From positions 52,974-116,973 of the forward strand of contig JADGEK010000004.1 in assembly GCA_016744395.1 (NCBI GenBank): DNA of 64,000 nucleotides, written 5' to 3'. The stretch comes from Gammaproteobacteria bacterium. GTDB taxonomy: Bacteria > Pseudomonadota > Gammaproteobacteria > GRL18. The position numbers were made by a program, and so were the translations under genes. Shown here in pieces: positions 18,890 through 28,011 of the stretch. Position 1 is the first letter of the stretch, and every line of letters starts with the position of its first letter. Under the pieces are notes generated by a model that saw only the letters and a program-made list of their open reading frames with translations, was not told the origin of the DNA and did not search any database.

Positions 18890-19687
18890 ATGGGATTTAT
18901 GCAAGGTAAGCGCGCGCTTATTGTAGGTCTTGCCAGTAACCGTTCAATAGCCTGGGGAATTGCACAAGCAATGAAACGTGAAGGGGCCGAGCTTGCATTT
19001 ACTTACCAAAATGAAAAGTTAAAAAGCCGTGTTGAAAAACTAGCCACCGAATGTGACTCTGATATTGTTTTACCATGTGATGTTTCTGATGATGAACAAA
19101 TTGAAAAAGTTTTTGAAGATCTTGATAATTTTTGGGATCACTTAGACATCATTGTTCATTCTGTCGCATTTGCACCAAGAGAAGAACTTGCAGGTGAATA
19201 TCTGGACAGTGTCACCAGAAAAGGTTTTATAACCGCTCATGAAATCAGTTCATACAGTTTTGCCGCACTGGCAAAAGCAGGACGCAACATGATGGAAGGT
19301 CAAAACGGTGCTCTATTGACTCTCTCTTATCTGGGTTCTGAACGTATTATGCCCAATTACAATGTAATGGGACTTGCTAAAGCCAGTCTGGAAGCCAATG
19401 TGCGTTATATGTCTGAATCACTAGGTCCTGATGGTATTCGTGTTAACTCAATTTCTGCTGGACCCATTAGAACACTGGCCGCTGCTGGCATCAGTGATTT
19501 TAGAAAAATGCTCTCACACGTTGAAGAAAATGCACCACTTCGCCGCAATGTGACCATTGGTGATGTCGGTAATACAGCAGCTTTCTTATGCTCTGATCTT
19601 GCTTCAGGCATCACAGGTGAAAACATCTATGTTGATTCTGGTTATAACCACATCGGAATGGGTGCCTTAGTCAAATCAGAAGATTAA
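18890..19687 (+). CDS. fabI: Enoyl-[acyl-carrier-protein] reductase (NADH)
   Basis: FabI performs the last reduction of each fatty-acid elongation cycle, converting trans-2-enoyl-ACP to acyl-ACP with NADH. The 265-residue protein matches E. coli FabI (262). The atypical SDR cofactor motif [13 protein letters not shown] is at 13-25, and the catalytic pair Tyr157 and Lys164 has the six-residue spacing that separates FabI from ordinary SDRs. The ribosome-binding site GAGGAG lies before the ATG. It is monocistronic, followed by palindromic sequence and a strong hairpin terminator, and convergent with ppiD. Confidence 0.97.
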   Translation: MGFMQGKRALIVGLASNRSIAWGIAQAMKREGAELAFTYQNEKLKSRVEKLATECDSDIVLPCDVSDDEQIEKVFEDLDNFWDHLDIIVHSVAFAPREELAGEYLDSVTRKGFITAHEISSYSFAALAKAGRNMMEGQNGALLTLSYLGSERIMPNYNVMGLAKASLEANVRYMSESLGPDGIRVNSISAGPIRTLAAAGISDFRKMLSHVEENAPLRRNVTIGDVGNTAAFLCSDLASGITGENIYVDSGYNHIGMGALVKSED

Positions 19688-19693
19688 TACCCC

Positions 19694-19730
19694 CTTGTCA
19701 TGGAGACAAGACAAGGCATGCCTTGTCTCC
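19694..19730. repeat. Nested palindromes just after fabI
   Basis: CTTGTC (19694-19699), GACAAG (19705-19710) and a perfect 20-base palindrome, AGACAAGG-CATG-CCTTGTCT in outline (19709-19728), overlap within 37 bases. GGAGACAAG can also pair with CTTGTCTCC (ending 19730). The arms therefore offer mutually exclusive hairpins. It lies between the fabI stop and the terminator. Confidence 0.7.
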
Positions 19731-19760
19731 TAACTAACCCCAAATTAAACTGCACAAATA

Positions 19761-19799
19761 AAAAAGCCAGCACTTCAAAATGAAGCTCTGGCTTTTTTT
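19761..19799. terminator. Bidirectional terminator between fabI and ppiD
   Basis: AAAAAGCCAG / CTGGCTTTTTT with an inner CTTC / GAAG pair and an AAAAT loop; the stem runs from 19766 to 19792. There is a T-run on each strand, so it can end both fabI (+) and ppiD (-). Confidence 0.88.
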
Positions 19800-19875
19800 A
19801 GGTTATTATTATCACAGGAGAAAAATTAGTCTAAGTTTTTTCTCCTGTTTTACAATTTAACATTAAAAATTGATA

Positions 19876-21753
19876 CTATTCTGATTCATTCAAGAGCTTA
19901 TTATTAATGACAATCTTAGAGTCAGAACGAATTTGTAAAATGGATAAAGACGTTTCGATATTACCTTTATTTTGAATCAAGGCCTGTTTGATGTTATCAA
20001 ATAAAGCTTTGTCACCAATGTCGCCATCTTCAATGGATTTAATATTAACAATAGCAATATCACCATTGATCATTTTTGTTGTGGCAAATTTCATTTCACG
20101 TGGCATAGTAAATGCCTTACGAATAATATCACCAGGAACTGTCTGACTTTGTCGATCGACCGAGCCCGAATTTTCAACTATAAATGAGCTAGCCAAAGCA
20201 AGTTCCTCAAATGAAGTGCCTTCTATCAATTTTTTAACATATTCACTGGCTTCTTCTTGAGCCTTTGAAGAAATGAGATCAATTTTTAAGCGCTTTGTAA
20301 TTTGTTCTTTAACTTCTTCAAGAGGCTTGGCATTAGCAGGTATTCTTTCGATAACACGGACAACCACGACTTGATCATCTCCTAATTCGATCAGGTCACT
20401 ATTATTACCCTCTTCCAATACACTTTCACCGAAAGCAATGTTCAGTAATTTTTCATTAGAAAAGATACCTTCCCCACCTGAACGTCCCAGTAAATCACTC
20501 TCTTGTATTTTCAAGCTCAACTCAGTCGCAACAGGCTCCAAAGTATCAGGTTGCTCATAAGCAATAGACTGCATTAATTCAGCTTTCTCAAAAAAAGCAC
20601 TTTCAACTTGCTCAAACTGAATGGTTTCAATTATTTGCTCTTTCACTTCTTCAAGAGGTTTAGATACTCCACCTTCGACAGAATCCAGTTTAATAATGTG
20701 AAAACCAAATGAAGATTCAACCAATTCAGAAATTTCACCTGGCTTCAAAGCATAGGCACTGGCTTCAAATGCCGGAACCATTTCACCTTTGCCAAAGAAG
20801 CCGAGATCACCGCCATTGTCAGCGGAGCCAGGATCTTTCGAATGTTCTTTTGCCATCTGAGAAAAATCAGAACCTTGCTTAATGCTATCCAGCACTGCCT
20901 GAGCTTCTGCCTTGACTTTATTCTTTGCCTCATCATTGGCATCGGTAGCTAAGGTAAATAAAATATGGCTTGCCTTACGACGCTCTGGCTGGGTATATTG
21001 TGCCAGGTTATCCTGATAATATTGAGTCACTCGTTCATCAGAAATTTGTGCGTCTTTGGCAAGTTCTTTACGCGAAATTTCAATATAAGCTAATTTTATT
21101 TGCTCAGGATTTTCAAACTGAGTTTTAAAATTTTGATAGTAACTACTAATTTCTTCCTCAGTCACTGTCACAGAATCTTGAAATTTTTCTGCTTTAATCA
21201 CCGCATAAGCAATGTCTCGTTTCTGTTTAACCAATTGAATGACATGTTGAACTTCTTGCTCAGAAACAAATGTTGAACTTAAAATTCCTTGGGAAAATTG
21301 TTGCAGCAATAACTGGGTAGCCACTGAATTACGATAATTGGATTTACTATAGGCACTGGGCAAATAACGATTATAAAGCTCTTCAGAAAAAGTAGACTCT
21401 AGTTGAAAAGAAGGATCAGTTCGGACATAGGCATCTATTTGTTCTTTAGAAATGGTATGACCTGAACTGGATAAAAAGCTCAATAATGCACGATTATTGA
21501 TTAATTTTTCAAGTACTATTTTTTTTATTAAGGCATCATCCATCTGGCCTTTGAATTCTTTTGATTCATTTTGAACTGAATTTTGAAATTCCTGACGAGA
21601 TATTTTATATTCACCCACATTGGCCACAGCAGGATCAGCATCTGGAGTAATATAGCTATTGATTCCCCACAGCGCAAAAGGAATTGAAATCAAAATTACT
21701 ATCACCCAAGCAAACCAACCTGTTGCCCTTTCCCTGATACTATGTAGAAGCAT
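19876..21753 (-). CDS. ppiD: Periplasmic folding chaperone PpiD
   Basis: PpiD is an inner-membrane-anchored periplasmic chaperone that meets proteins leaving the Sec translocon. The 625-residue protein (E. coli 623) has one N-terminal helix (residues ~12-34, WFAWVIVILISIPFALWGIN). A SurA-like chaperone region follows (RQEFQNSVQNESKEF...). A parvulin domain lies at about 255-355 (KASHILFTL, AKEHSKDPGSADNGGDLGFFGKGEMVPAFE, SSFGFHIIKLD). A second helical domain ends the protein. It sits downstream of lon-hupB and two tRNAs, as in many gammaproteobacteria, and fits a protein-quality-control neighbourhood. Confidence 0.94.
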   Translation of the reverse strand: MLLHSIRERATGWFAWVIVILISIPFALWGINSYITPDADPAVANVGEYKISRQEFQNSVQNESKEFKGQMDDALIKKIVLEKLINNRALLSFLSSSGHTISKEQIDAYVRTDPSFQLESTFSEELYNRYLPSAYSKSNYRNSVATQLLLQQFSQGILSSTFVSEQEVQHVIQLVKQKRDIAYAVIKAEKFQDSVTVTEEEISSYYQNFKTQFENPEQIKLAYIEISRKELAKDAQISDERVTQYYQDNLAQYTQPERRKASHILFTLATDANDEAKNKVKAEAQAVLDSIKQGSDFSQMAKEHSKDPGSADNGGDLGFFGKGEMVPAFEASAYALKPGEISELVESSFGFHIIKLDSVEGGVSKPLEEVKEQIIETIQFEQVESAFFEKAELMQSIAYEQPDTLEPVATELSLKIQESDLLGRSGGEGIFSNEKLLNIAFGESVLEEGNNSDLIELGDDQVVVVRVIERIPANAKPLEEVKEQITKRLKIDLISSKAQEEASEYVKKLIEGTSFEELALASSFIVENSGSVDRQSQTVPGDIIRKAFTMPREMKFATTKMINGDIAIVNIKSIEDGDIGDKALFDNIKQALIQNKGNIETSLSILQIRSDSKIVINNKLLNESE

Positions 21754-21782
21754 TAATTTTTCTCATTTAATTAATTTAAGAT

Positions 21783-21821
21783 AAAAAAAATCCAAAAAAA
21801 AAGCGCGTCATAAACGCGCTC
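21783..21821 (-). terminator. Intrinsic terminator after tRNA-Asp
   Basis: On the - strand AGCGCGT (21814-21820) pairs with ACGCGCT (21802-21808) across five bases and is followed by a run of nine T (plus-strand A's up to 21801) and a second T-run. It lies 10 bases past the tRNA-Asp 3' end. Confidence 0.9.
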
Positions 21822-21830
21822 TCTTTAATA

Positions 21831-21907
21831 TGGCGGAACGGACGGGACTCGAACCCGCGACCCCCTGCGTGACAGGCAGGTATTCTAACCAGCTGAACTA
21901 CCGCTCC
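21831..21907 (-). tRNA. tRNA-Asp (anticodon GTC)
   Basis: The 77-base cloverleaf reads GGAGCGG...CCGTTCC with discriminator G and an encoded CCA. The anticodon loop CTGTCAC gives GTC, aspartate. The T-arm GGGTTCGAGTCCC is intact. It lies 86 bases downstream of tRNA-Val and immediately before a terminator. Confidence 0.97.
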
Positions 21908-21993
21908 AAATTTTTCATGTAAATACAGTTCTAGAAAAATAACCTTAAGCTTTATAAAACATTACCAAAAGTAATTACAAGACTGAATTTATA

Positions 21994-22070
21994 TGGTGGG
22001 TGATATAAGATTCGAACTTATGACCCCCGCCTTGTAAGGGCGGTGCTCTAACCAGCTGAGCTAATCACCC
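21994..22070 (-). tRNA. tRNA-Val (anticodon TAC)
   Basis: The 77-base cloverleaf has acceptor GGGTGAT / ATCACCC, discriminator A and encoded CCA. The anticodon loop contains TAC, valine. It lies downstream of hupB, on the same strand, and probably shares a transcript with tRNA-Asp. Confidence 0.97.
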
Positions 22071-22072
22071 AA

Positions 22073-22127
22073 ACTCTTTCATAAAGAGTCTTAATTATAG
22101 AGCTCTACTTAAAGAGTCATAATTAAG
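22073..22127 (-). repeat. Tandem hairpins with repeated AAAGAGTC before tRNA-Val
   Basis: ACTCTTT (22073-22079) pairs with AAAGAGT (22083-22089) across CAT. CTTAATTAT (22090-22098) pairs with ATAATTAAG (22119-22127) around a loop containing GAGCTC. TAAAGAGTC occurs at 22082-22090 and again at 22110-22118, with a related TAAAGACTC further on. The first hairpin touches the tRNA 5' end, so it may matter for RNase P processing or separate hupB from the tRNAs. Confidence 0.65.
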
Positions 22128-22205
22128 TTTTTCTGAAGAAAGTTTTATAAAGACTCAGAGTTAAATAACATCAGTTCTTTATAAAGCATTCCCAAGAAAC
22201 GAGGC

Positions 22206-22478
22206 TTAGTTTACAGCTTCTTTTAAAGCTTTACCAGCTTTAAATGCAGGATTTTTTGATGCTTTAATTTGGATAGTTTCACCAGTACGAGGATTACGGC
22301 CAGTACGTGCTGCTCTCTCTCTAACTTCAAATGTACCAAAACCAATCAATGTAACAGGCTCGTTACTTGCCAGTGAATCAGTAATTGCTTTAATAGTTGC
22401 ATCTAATGCACGACCAGCTGACGCTTTTGGTAAGTCAGCATTTTCAGCAATAGCGTTTATTAGTTCAGATTTATTCAC
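22206..22478 (-). CDS. hupB: DNA-binding protein HU-beta
   Basis: A 90-residue HU protein that bends and compacts DNA as a dimer. The sequence follows HupB closely, including [22 protein letters not shown], the arm that inserts a proline into the minor groove, and the C-terminal [11 protein letters not shown]. The start is GTG at 22478 with GGGGAG eight bases upstream. It lies downstream of lon on the same strand; the 474-base gap between them, with a terminator after lon, implies its own promoter. Confidence 0.97.
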   Translation of the reverse strand: MNKSELINAIAENADLPKASAGRALDATIKAITDSLASNEPVTLIGFGTFEVRERAARTGRNPRTGETIQIKASKNPAFKAGKALKEAVN

Positions 22479-22882
22479 AAAAAGCTCCCCTTTTTATTAC
22501 CTATAAAAAACAAATAATTTAAATAAATTAGATAAATGATTTTAACTAACTACTTTAAAATAGAGTTGAAAAGTAAAAATATAATTATAGATAAATAAGA
22601 TAAAAAAAAATTATTAAATAACACAAGTGTTGTGTAACAACGGATACAGGGGTATTGAAGCAAAATTTATTGTTAAAATCTAGCAATATTTTTAATTTCT
22701 TTCAAATTTATTCAGAATAAAATAAAATCATAGAACGAGCTTAGAGCAAAATAAGTAATTAAAAACATATAAAAACTTATAAAACAATGTGTTACATGCT
22801 GCAATGATTTTTTATGAATTTTAAAATTAATTAGAATAAATTTTACAAAAATAATTATTTTAAAAAAATAAATTCAAACATA
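22479..22882 (-). promoter_or_regulatory. hupB upstream region
   Basis: About 400 bases of very AT-rich sequence between the hupB start and the lon terminator, with no gene. It should contain the hupB promoter, but so many AT-rich hexamers fit that I do not choose one. A short symmetric element, ACACAA-GTG-TTGTGT at 22621-22635, is the only clear operator-like feature. Confidence 0.45.
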
Positions 22883-22919
22883 AATAAAAAAAGCACCAAT
22901 GAATAAGCATTGGTGCTTT
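22883..22919 (-). terminator. Intrinsic terminator after lon
   Basis: A perfect 12-bp stem, AAAGCACCAATG (22890-22901) with CATTGGTGCTTT (22908-22919), and a six-base loop. On the - strand the T-run continues past 22890. It lies 34 bases after the lon stop. Confidence 0.92.
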
Positions 22920-22952
22920 GAATAATATTAAATAATGCAATTAACCTTATTT

Positions 22953-25370
22953 TTAATGTGCTCTAATACTAGCTGCTTTTTTTCTTGTTTTACTCTTTGC
23001 TGTTGATGACGTTGCTTTAATTGGAACTGTTGCATGAACCAAAGCAATTTGTAGTACTTCATCAATCCATTGGACAGGATGAATATCCAGTTTAGAAACA
23101 ATATTCTTCGGTAAGTCCACTAAATCTTTTTTATTTTCATGGGGAATAATGACCGTTTTAATGCCACTTCTTAAAGCAGCTAAAAGCTTTTCTTTAAGAC
23201 CCCCTATAGGAAGCACCTCACCACGTAATGTTATCTCACCAGTCATCGCAACATCTGCTTTAACAGGTATTTCTGTAAGAGCCGAAACCAGTGCTGTACA
23301 CATCCCGATGCCTGCACTTGGACCGTCTTTGGGAATGGCACCTTCAGGTACATGAATATGAATATCTTTTGTCTCATAAACTTCATGCGCAATACCAAGC
23401 GTATCAGAGCGACTACGAACCACTGACATTGCAGCTTGAATGGATTCTTTCATAACATCCCCAAGCTGACCCGTCACACTATTTTTTCCTTTACCAGGCA
23501 TCACAGCAGTTTCAATTGTCAGAATTTCTCCACCCACTTCAGTCCATGCAAGGCCTGTAACTTGCCCTATTTGATTCTCTTGCTCAACACTGCCATATCG
23601 GAAACGACGAACCCCAAGATATTTTTCAATATTACGACTGGTTACTGCCACCTTTTTGGTCTTCTTATCCAATAAAATTTCTTTAACTACTTTACGGGCT
23701 ATTTTTGCAACTTCCCGCTCAATACTGCGCACTCCTGCTTCACGCGTATAGTAACGAACAATATCTCTGATAGCCCCTTCACTGATAGTCAATTCAGTTT
23801 CTTTTAAGCCGTTATTTTGCAATTGCTTTGGTATTAAATAACGTGAAACAATGTTTAACTTCTCTTCTTCTGTATAACCTGGAAGACGAATGACTTCCAT
23901 TCTGTCAAGAAGAGGACCTGGAATATTCATACTATTCGAAGTTGCCACAAACATCACTTCAGATAAGTCGTAATCAACTTCCATGTAATGATCATTAAAT
24001 GTGTTATTTTGTTCAGGATCTAATACTTCTAATAAAGCGGACGATGGATCTCCACGCATATCCATTGCCATTTTATCAATTTCATCCAACAAGAAAAAAG
24101 GATTTTTTACTTCTACCTTGGACATATTTTGCATGATTTTACCAGGCATTGAACCAATATAGGTTCTTCTATGACCACGTATTTCAGCTTCATCACGTAC
24201 TCCACCTAAAGACATTCGGGTAAATTTACGATTGGTTGCTCTGGCAATCGATTGTCCCAGAGAAGTCTTACCAACACCTGGTGGTCCAACAAGACACAAT
24301 ATAGGACCTTTGAGTTTTTTCATTCTCTGTTGCACTGCAAGATATTCCAAAATACGTTCTTTTACTTTTTCAAGGCCATAGTGATCTTCTTCCAATATTG
24401 CTTCAGCTTTAGTCAGATCATGGCGTACTTTTGAGCGCTTTTTCCAAGGAACGTTAGTCAGCCATTCAAGATAGTTTCTAACCACTGAAGCTTCAGCAGA
24501 CATTGGCGACATCATTTTAAGCTTATTCAGTTCAGCCATGCCTTTTTTCTTGGCTTCAACCGAGAGACCCGATTCTTTTATTTTCTTTTCGAGCTCTTCT
24601 AATTCATTTGGCACATCATCAATATCATTTAATTCTTTCTGAATCGCCTTCATTTGCTCATTCAGATAATATTCACGCTGACTCTTTTCCATTTGTTGTT
24701 TGACACGGCCACGAATACGTTTTTCAACCTGAAGAATGTCGATTTCGGATTCCATTTGTGCTAATAAATGTTCCAACCTTTCGCGGACATCTGAAATCTC
24801 CAAAATAACTTGCTTATCTTCGATTTTAAGCGGCATATGTGCTGCAATTGTATCAGCCAGGCGACTGGGATCTTCTATGCTGGACAAAGATGACAGTATT
24901 TCTGGTGGCACTTTGTCGTTCATCTTTACATATTGGTCAAATTGATTCATGACCGTTCGAGTCAAAACATCGGCTTCGCGTTCTTCAATCTTGTCACTTT
25001 CACAAATAGAAATTTGGGCCGTATAAAAAGTTTCAGAAGTAAATAAATTTTCGATCTCTGCCCGTTCATCACCTTCAACCAAAACTTTTACGGTACCGTC
25101 AGGTAGTTTTAGCAACCTTAGGATAGAAGCAATGGTTCCTACAGAATGAATATCCTCAGGCTTGGGATCATCATCAGATGCATTTTTTTGAGCAATAAGA
25201 AGAATTTTCTTATCTTCTTCCATTGCTGCTTCAAGTGCATTAATTGACTTTTCACGACCCACATAAAGAGGTATCACCATGTGTGGATAGACAACAACAT
25301 CTCTGAGAGGTAAAACAGGGAAAATTTGTGTTGTATCAGTTATTTTAGAAATATTGGTTGTATTCTCCAT
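22953..25370 (-). CDS. lon: ATP-dependent protease La
   Basis: Lon degrades misfolded and short-lived regulatory proteins in the cytoplasm. The 805-residue protein has an N-terminal substrate-binding domain ([19 protein letters not shown]), a coiled helical region, an AAA+ module with Walker [10 protein letters not shown] and Walker [11 protein letters not shown], and a C-terminal protease domain. The catalytic Ser685 is in KDGPSAG, and the Lys of the Ser-Lys dyad is about 43 residues on. A TTG sits one codon before the ATG at 25370; I prefer the ATG. A good heat-shock promoter lies about 145 bases upstream. The C-terminus has a Lys/Arg-rich tail ([14 protein letters not shown]) not typical of E. 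coli Lon. Confidence 0.97.
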   Translation of the reverse strand: MENTTNISKITDTTQIFPVLPLRDVVVYPHMVIPLYVGREKSINALEAAMEEDKKILLIAQKNASDDDPKPEDIHSVGTIASILRLLKLPDGTVKVLVEGDERAEIENLFTSETFYTAQISICESDKIEEREADVLTRTVMNQFDQYVKMNDKVPPEILSSLSSIEDPSRLADTIAAHMPLKIEDKQVILEISDVRERLEHLLAQMESEIDILQVEKRIRGRVKQQMEKSQREYYLNEQMKAIQKELNDIDDVPNELEELEKKIKESGLSVEAKKKGMAELNKLKMMSPMSAEASVVRNYLEWLTNVPWKKRSKVRHDLTKAEAILEEDHYGLEKVKERILEYLAVQQRMKKLKGPILCLVGPPGVGKTSLGQSIARATNRKFTRMSLGGVRDEAEIRGHRRTYIGSMPGKIMQNMSKVEVKNPFFLLDEIDKMAMDMRGDPSSALLEVLDPEQNNTFNDHYMEVDYDLSEVMFVATSNSMNIPGPLLDRMEVIRLPGYTEEEKLNIVSRYLIPKQLQNNGLKETELTISEGAIRDIVRYYTREAGVRSIEREVAKIARKVVKEILLDKKTKKVAVTSRNIEKYLGVRRFRYGSVEQENQIGQVTGLAWTEVGGEILTIETAVMPGKGKNSVTGQLGDVMKESIQAAMSVVRSRSDTLGIAHEVYETKDIHIHVPEGAIPKDGPSAGIGMCTALVSALTEIPVKADVAMTGEITLRGEVLPIGGLKEKLLAALRSGIKTVIIPHENKKDLVDLPKNIVSKLDIHPVQWIDEVLQIALVHATVPIKATSSTAKSKTRKKAASIRAH

Positions 25371-25490
25371 CAAGGAGTCCTCTTATATTACTTATTATTG
25401 AGTTTTATGGTCTATTAACTGCCATCAGATGTATTTTTATTCGTTTGACACTATTTACAGTATAGCGACCTAATTAAAAATGTATCTTCT

Positions 25491-25502
25491 AACAGTACTG
25501 TT
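25491..25502. promoter_or_regulatory. 12-bp palindrome in the lon leader
   Basis: AACAGTACTGTT is a perfect 12-base palindrome between the sigma-32-like promoter and the lon start, in the transcribed leader if that promoter is used. It may be an operator or the base of a small hairpin; no regulator is assigned. Confidence 0.35.
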
Positions 25503-25515
25503 TTATATGTTTTAA

Positions 25516-25543
25516 ATATGGGTGTTAAGGGCAAAAAATCAAG
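25516..25543 (-). promoter_or_regulatory. Sigma-32-like heat-shock promoter for lon
   Basis: On the - strand CTTGAT (25538-25543) and CCCATAT (25516-25522) are separated by 15 bases, close to the sigma-32 consensus CTTGAA-N13-15-CCCATnT. It lies 145 bases upstream of lon, a known sigma-32 target in E. coli. Confidence 0.7.
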
Positions 25544-25592
25544 TCGAAAAGCTATTTATACGATACATCGATCTAAAAAATATCGTAAGCAT

Positions 25593-25621
25593 AAAAAAAG
25601 AGGCTTATAGCCTCTTTTTTT
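25593..25621 (-). terminator. Intrinsic terminator after clpX
   Basis: GAGGC (25600-25604) pairs with GCCTC (25610-25614), extended by seven A:T pairs on the outside, with loop TTATA. The A-run on the left and T-run on the right let it work on both strands. It lies about 39 bases past the clpX stop. Confidence 0.9.
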
Positions 25622-25659
25622 ATTTAACACATAAAATAAAAATTTCCAGTGGTACGGTA

Positions 25660-26934
25660 CTATTCACCAGATGCTTTTTTATCTTCTTTTGCATAAATAA
25701 GCATGGGCTCAGACAAACCATTAATAACAGAATCATCAACAACAACTGTCTCAACATCATCAATAGATGGCAATTCATACATTGTATCGAGTAACGACTG
25801 TTCAAGTATAGAACGTAAACCACGAGCTCCAGTTTTTCTCTCCATTGCTTTCTGAGCAATGGCTTTTAGCGCATCTTCTCGTAAATCAAGTTCAGCACCT
25901 TCCATTTCAATCAATTTACTGTACTGTTTTGCAAGTGCATTTTTTGGCTCGGTAAGAATTCGAATTAAAGCCTCTTCGTCCAATTCACGAAGTGTCGCAA
26001 TAACGGGTAAACGACCAACAAATTCAGGAATCAAACCATAGCGAGTCAAATCTTCAGGTTCAATATCATCAAGCAATTCACCAAAAGATTTTTCATCATT
26101 CTTACTCGTTACTACTGCACCAAAACCAATACCACTCTTATCAGAACGGTTTTGAATCACTTTATCCAGTCCAGAAAAAGCACCACCACAAATAAACAAA
26201 ATATTAGCAGTGTTCACCTGTAAAAATTCCTGCTGAGGATGCTTACGTCCGCCCTGAGGAGGAACCGATGCAACAGTCCCTTCAATTAATTTTAATAGTG
26301 CTTGCTGTACACCTTCACCTGACACATCTCTGGTAATAGAAGGATTATCAGATTTGCGTGAGATTTTATCAATTTCATCAATATAGACAATGCCTGTTTG
26401 AGCTTTCTCAACATCATAATCACATTTTTGAAGAAGCTTTTGAATAATATTCTCGACATCTTCACCCACATAACCCGCTTCTGTCAGTGTGGTTGCATCC
26501 GCTATGGTGAATGGAACATCTAACATGCGTGCCAGAGTTTCTGCTAACAATGTCTTACCCGATCCTGTAGGACCAATCAGTAATATATTACTCTTAGACA
26601 GCTCGACATCATCTTTTTTGTAACCACTTTCCAAGCGCTTGTAGTGATTGTATACAGCAACAGAAAGCACTCGTTTTGCAGCCACTTGACCAATGACATA
26701 CTCATCAAGGTTTTTATTGATTTCACGAGGTGTTGGTAATTTTTTACCAGGAACTGAACCACCCTGCTCCTGAATTTCTTCACGAATGATATCATTACAA
26801 AGTTCAACACATTCATCACAGATGAATACCGAAGGACCTGCAATTAACTTTCTAACTTCATGCTGACTTTTACCACAAAAAGAACAGTAAAGTAGCTTTC
26901 CATTATCATCTTTATTTTGAGTATCATCACTCAT
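25660..26934 (-). CDS. clpX: ClpXP protease ATPase subunit ClpX
   Basis: ClpX unfolds tagged substrates and feeds them to ClpP. The 424-residue length equals E. coli ClpX. An N-terminal C4 zinc domain uses Cys17, Cys20, Cys39 and Cys42. The AAA+ module has Walker A GPTGSGKT near residue 120, the Walker B segment [11 protein letters not shown], and the IGFGA loop that contacts ClpP. The ribosome-binding site GAGG lies eight bases before the ATG. It is downstream of clpP with a 271-base gap that contains hairpins, so it may also be transcribed separately. Confidence 0.97.
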   Translation of the reverse strand: MSDDTQNKDDNGKLLYCSFCGKSQHEVRKLIAGPSVFICDECVELCNDIIREEIQEQGGSVPGKKLPTPREINKNLDEYVIGQVAAKRVLSVAVYNHYKRLESGYKKDDVELSKSNILLIGPTGSGKTLLAETLARMLDVPFTIADATTLTEAGYVGEDVENIIQKLLQKCDYDVEKAQTGIVYIDEIDKISRKSDNPSITRDVSGEGVQQALLKLIEGTVASVPPQGGRKHPQQEFLQVNTANILFICGGAFSGLDKVIQNRSDKSGIGFGAVVTSKNDEKSFGELLDDIEPEDLTRYGLIPEFVGRLPVIATLRELDEEALIRILTEPKNALAKQYSKLIEMEGAELDLREDALKAIAQKAMERKTGARGLRSILEQSLLDTMYELPSIDDVETVVVDDSVINGLSEPMLIYAKEDKKASGE

Positions 26935-27131
26935 AAAACAAACCTCATATTAGGGCGTTGTAAGCCTATTGTTAAAAATCACTTAGAAATGATTCTTTAA
27001 ACAATTTTTTAAATTAGAACACAAGCAATCCAGTTTATACTGAAATATCAAAAAAATAAGAATACCAAAGACTTAAGTTAAACTGATTTTTTTATGTCCA
27101 GTTCATATATATAAGACTTATTCATTAATAA

Positions 27132-27161
27132 ATCAATATTTATCATCAGATAAATATTGAT
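27132..27161. repeat. Perfect 11-bp hairpin between clpP and clpX
   Basis: ATCAATATTTA (27132-27142) pairs with TAAATATTGAT (27151-27161) across eight bases, 45 bases past the clpP stop. It is AT-only and weak as a terminator; it may set the clpP transcript end or be a processing site between clpP and clpX. Confidence 0.55.
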
Positions 27162-27205
27162 AAACCGCTAAATCATTAAAAAAAAGCAAAAATCAGTTGA
27201 GTTTC

Positions 27206-27856
27206 TTACTTTTCTTCTTTTAAATCGTCTTCACGATTTGTAATCACCTTATCAATAAGACCGTAGTCAACAGCTTGCGTGGCACTTAAAAAGTTATCTC
27301 TATCAGTATCTTGAGAAATCACATCCAGATTTTGCCCAGTATGTGATGCCATAATTTGATTCAGCTTATCTTTTAAAGTCAAAATTTCTTTAGCATGAAT
27401 TTCTATGTCAGAAGCTTGACCTTGAAAACCACCCAGTGGTTGATGGATCATCATACGTGAATTTGGAAGACAATAACGCTTGCCTTTTGCACCGCCTGTC
27501 AATAATAAAGCCCCCATACTGGCAGCCTGACCAATACACATAGTACTTACATCGGGCTTAATAAACTGCATGGTATCATAAATAGACATTCCAGCAGTGA
27601 CTGAACCACCAGGTGAATTAATATAAAGGTGAATGTCTTTATCTGGATTTTCGGACTCAAGAAACAATAGTTGTGCAACGATTAAATTGGCCATATGGTC
27701 TTCAACCTGGCCAACTAAAAAAATGACTCGTTCTTTTAATAATCGTGAATAAATATCATAAGAACGTTCTCCTCTTGCTGTTTGTTCAATAACCATTGGT
27801 ACAAGACCAAGTGCATCAACTTGTGCAGCACCGTTTGTGATATTGTTATTTATCAT
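27206..27856 (-). CDS. clpP: ClpXP protease catalytic subunit ClpP
   Basis: ClpP forms the two-ring proteolytic chamber. The 216-residue precursor has Ser113 in GQAASMGA, His138 in MMIHQPLGG and an Asp in the [12 protein letters not shown] segment as the triad. The N-terminal ~15 residues ([15 protein letters not shown]) correspond to the propeptide removed in E. coli. An AAGGA site precedes the ATG by 10 bases. It lies between tig and clpX, the standard gammaproteobacterial order. Confidence 0.97.
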   Translation of the reverse strand: MINNNITNGAAQVDALGLVPMVIEQTARGERSYDIYSRLLKERVIFLVGQVEDHMANLIVAQLLFLESENPDKDIHLYINSPGGSVTAGMSIYDTMQFIKPDVSTMCIGQAASMGALLLTGGAKGKRYCLPNSRMMIHQPLGGFQGQASDIEIHAKEILTLKDKLNQIMASHTGQNLDVISQDTDRDNFLSATQAVDYGLIDKVITNREDDLKEEK

Positions 27857-27940
27857 TAAGTTACAGTCCTTATTTAATATTAGACTTAATTGTTATTATG
27901 TTAAGTATAGTTGAATGACCCAGTGAACAAATCACTTAGG

Positions 27941-27979
27941 CGGTATAAAGTCTAGTTTAATAGCAATGACATTATACCG
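27941..27979. repeat. Inverted repeat between tig and clpP
   Basis: CGGTATAA (27941-27948) and TTATACCG (27972-27979) are exact inverted copies 23 bases apart, between the tig stop and clpP start. On the - strand the right arm reads CGGTATAA and contains TATAAT, so it could double as a -10 element, but I found no -35 to match. Confidence 0.5.
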
Positions 27980-28011
27980 TCTTATAATTTTACAAAGCTG
28001 GTAAACTGAAA

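Noticed and set aside
25522..25794. Rightward 90-codon frame over the clpX end
   Set aside because: Crosses the clpX terminator and coding end on the opposite strand; low-complexity and no family.
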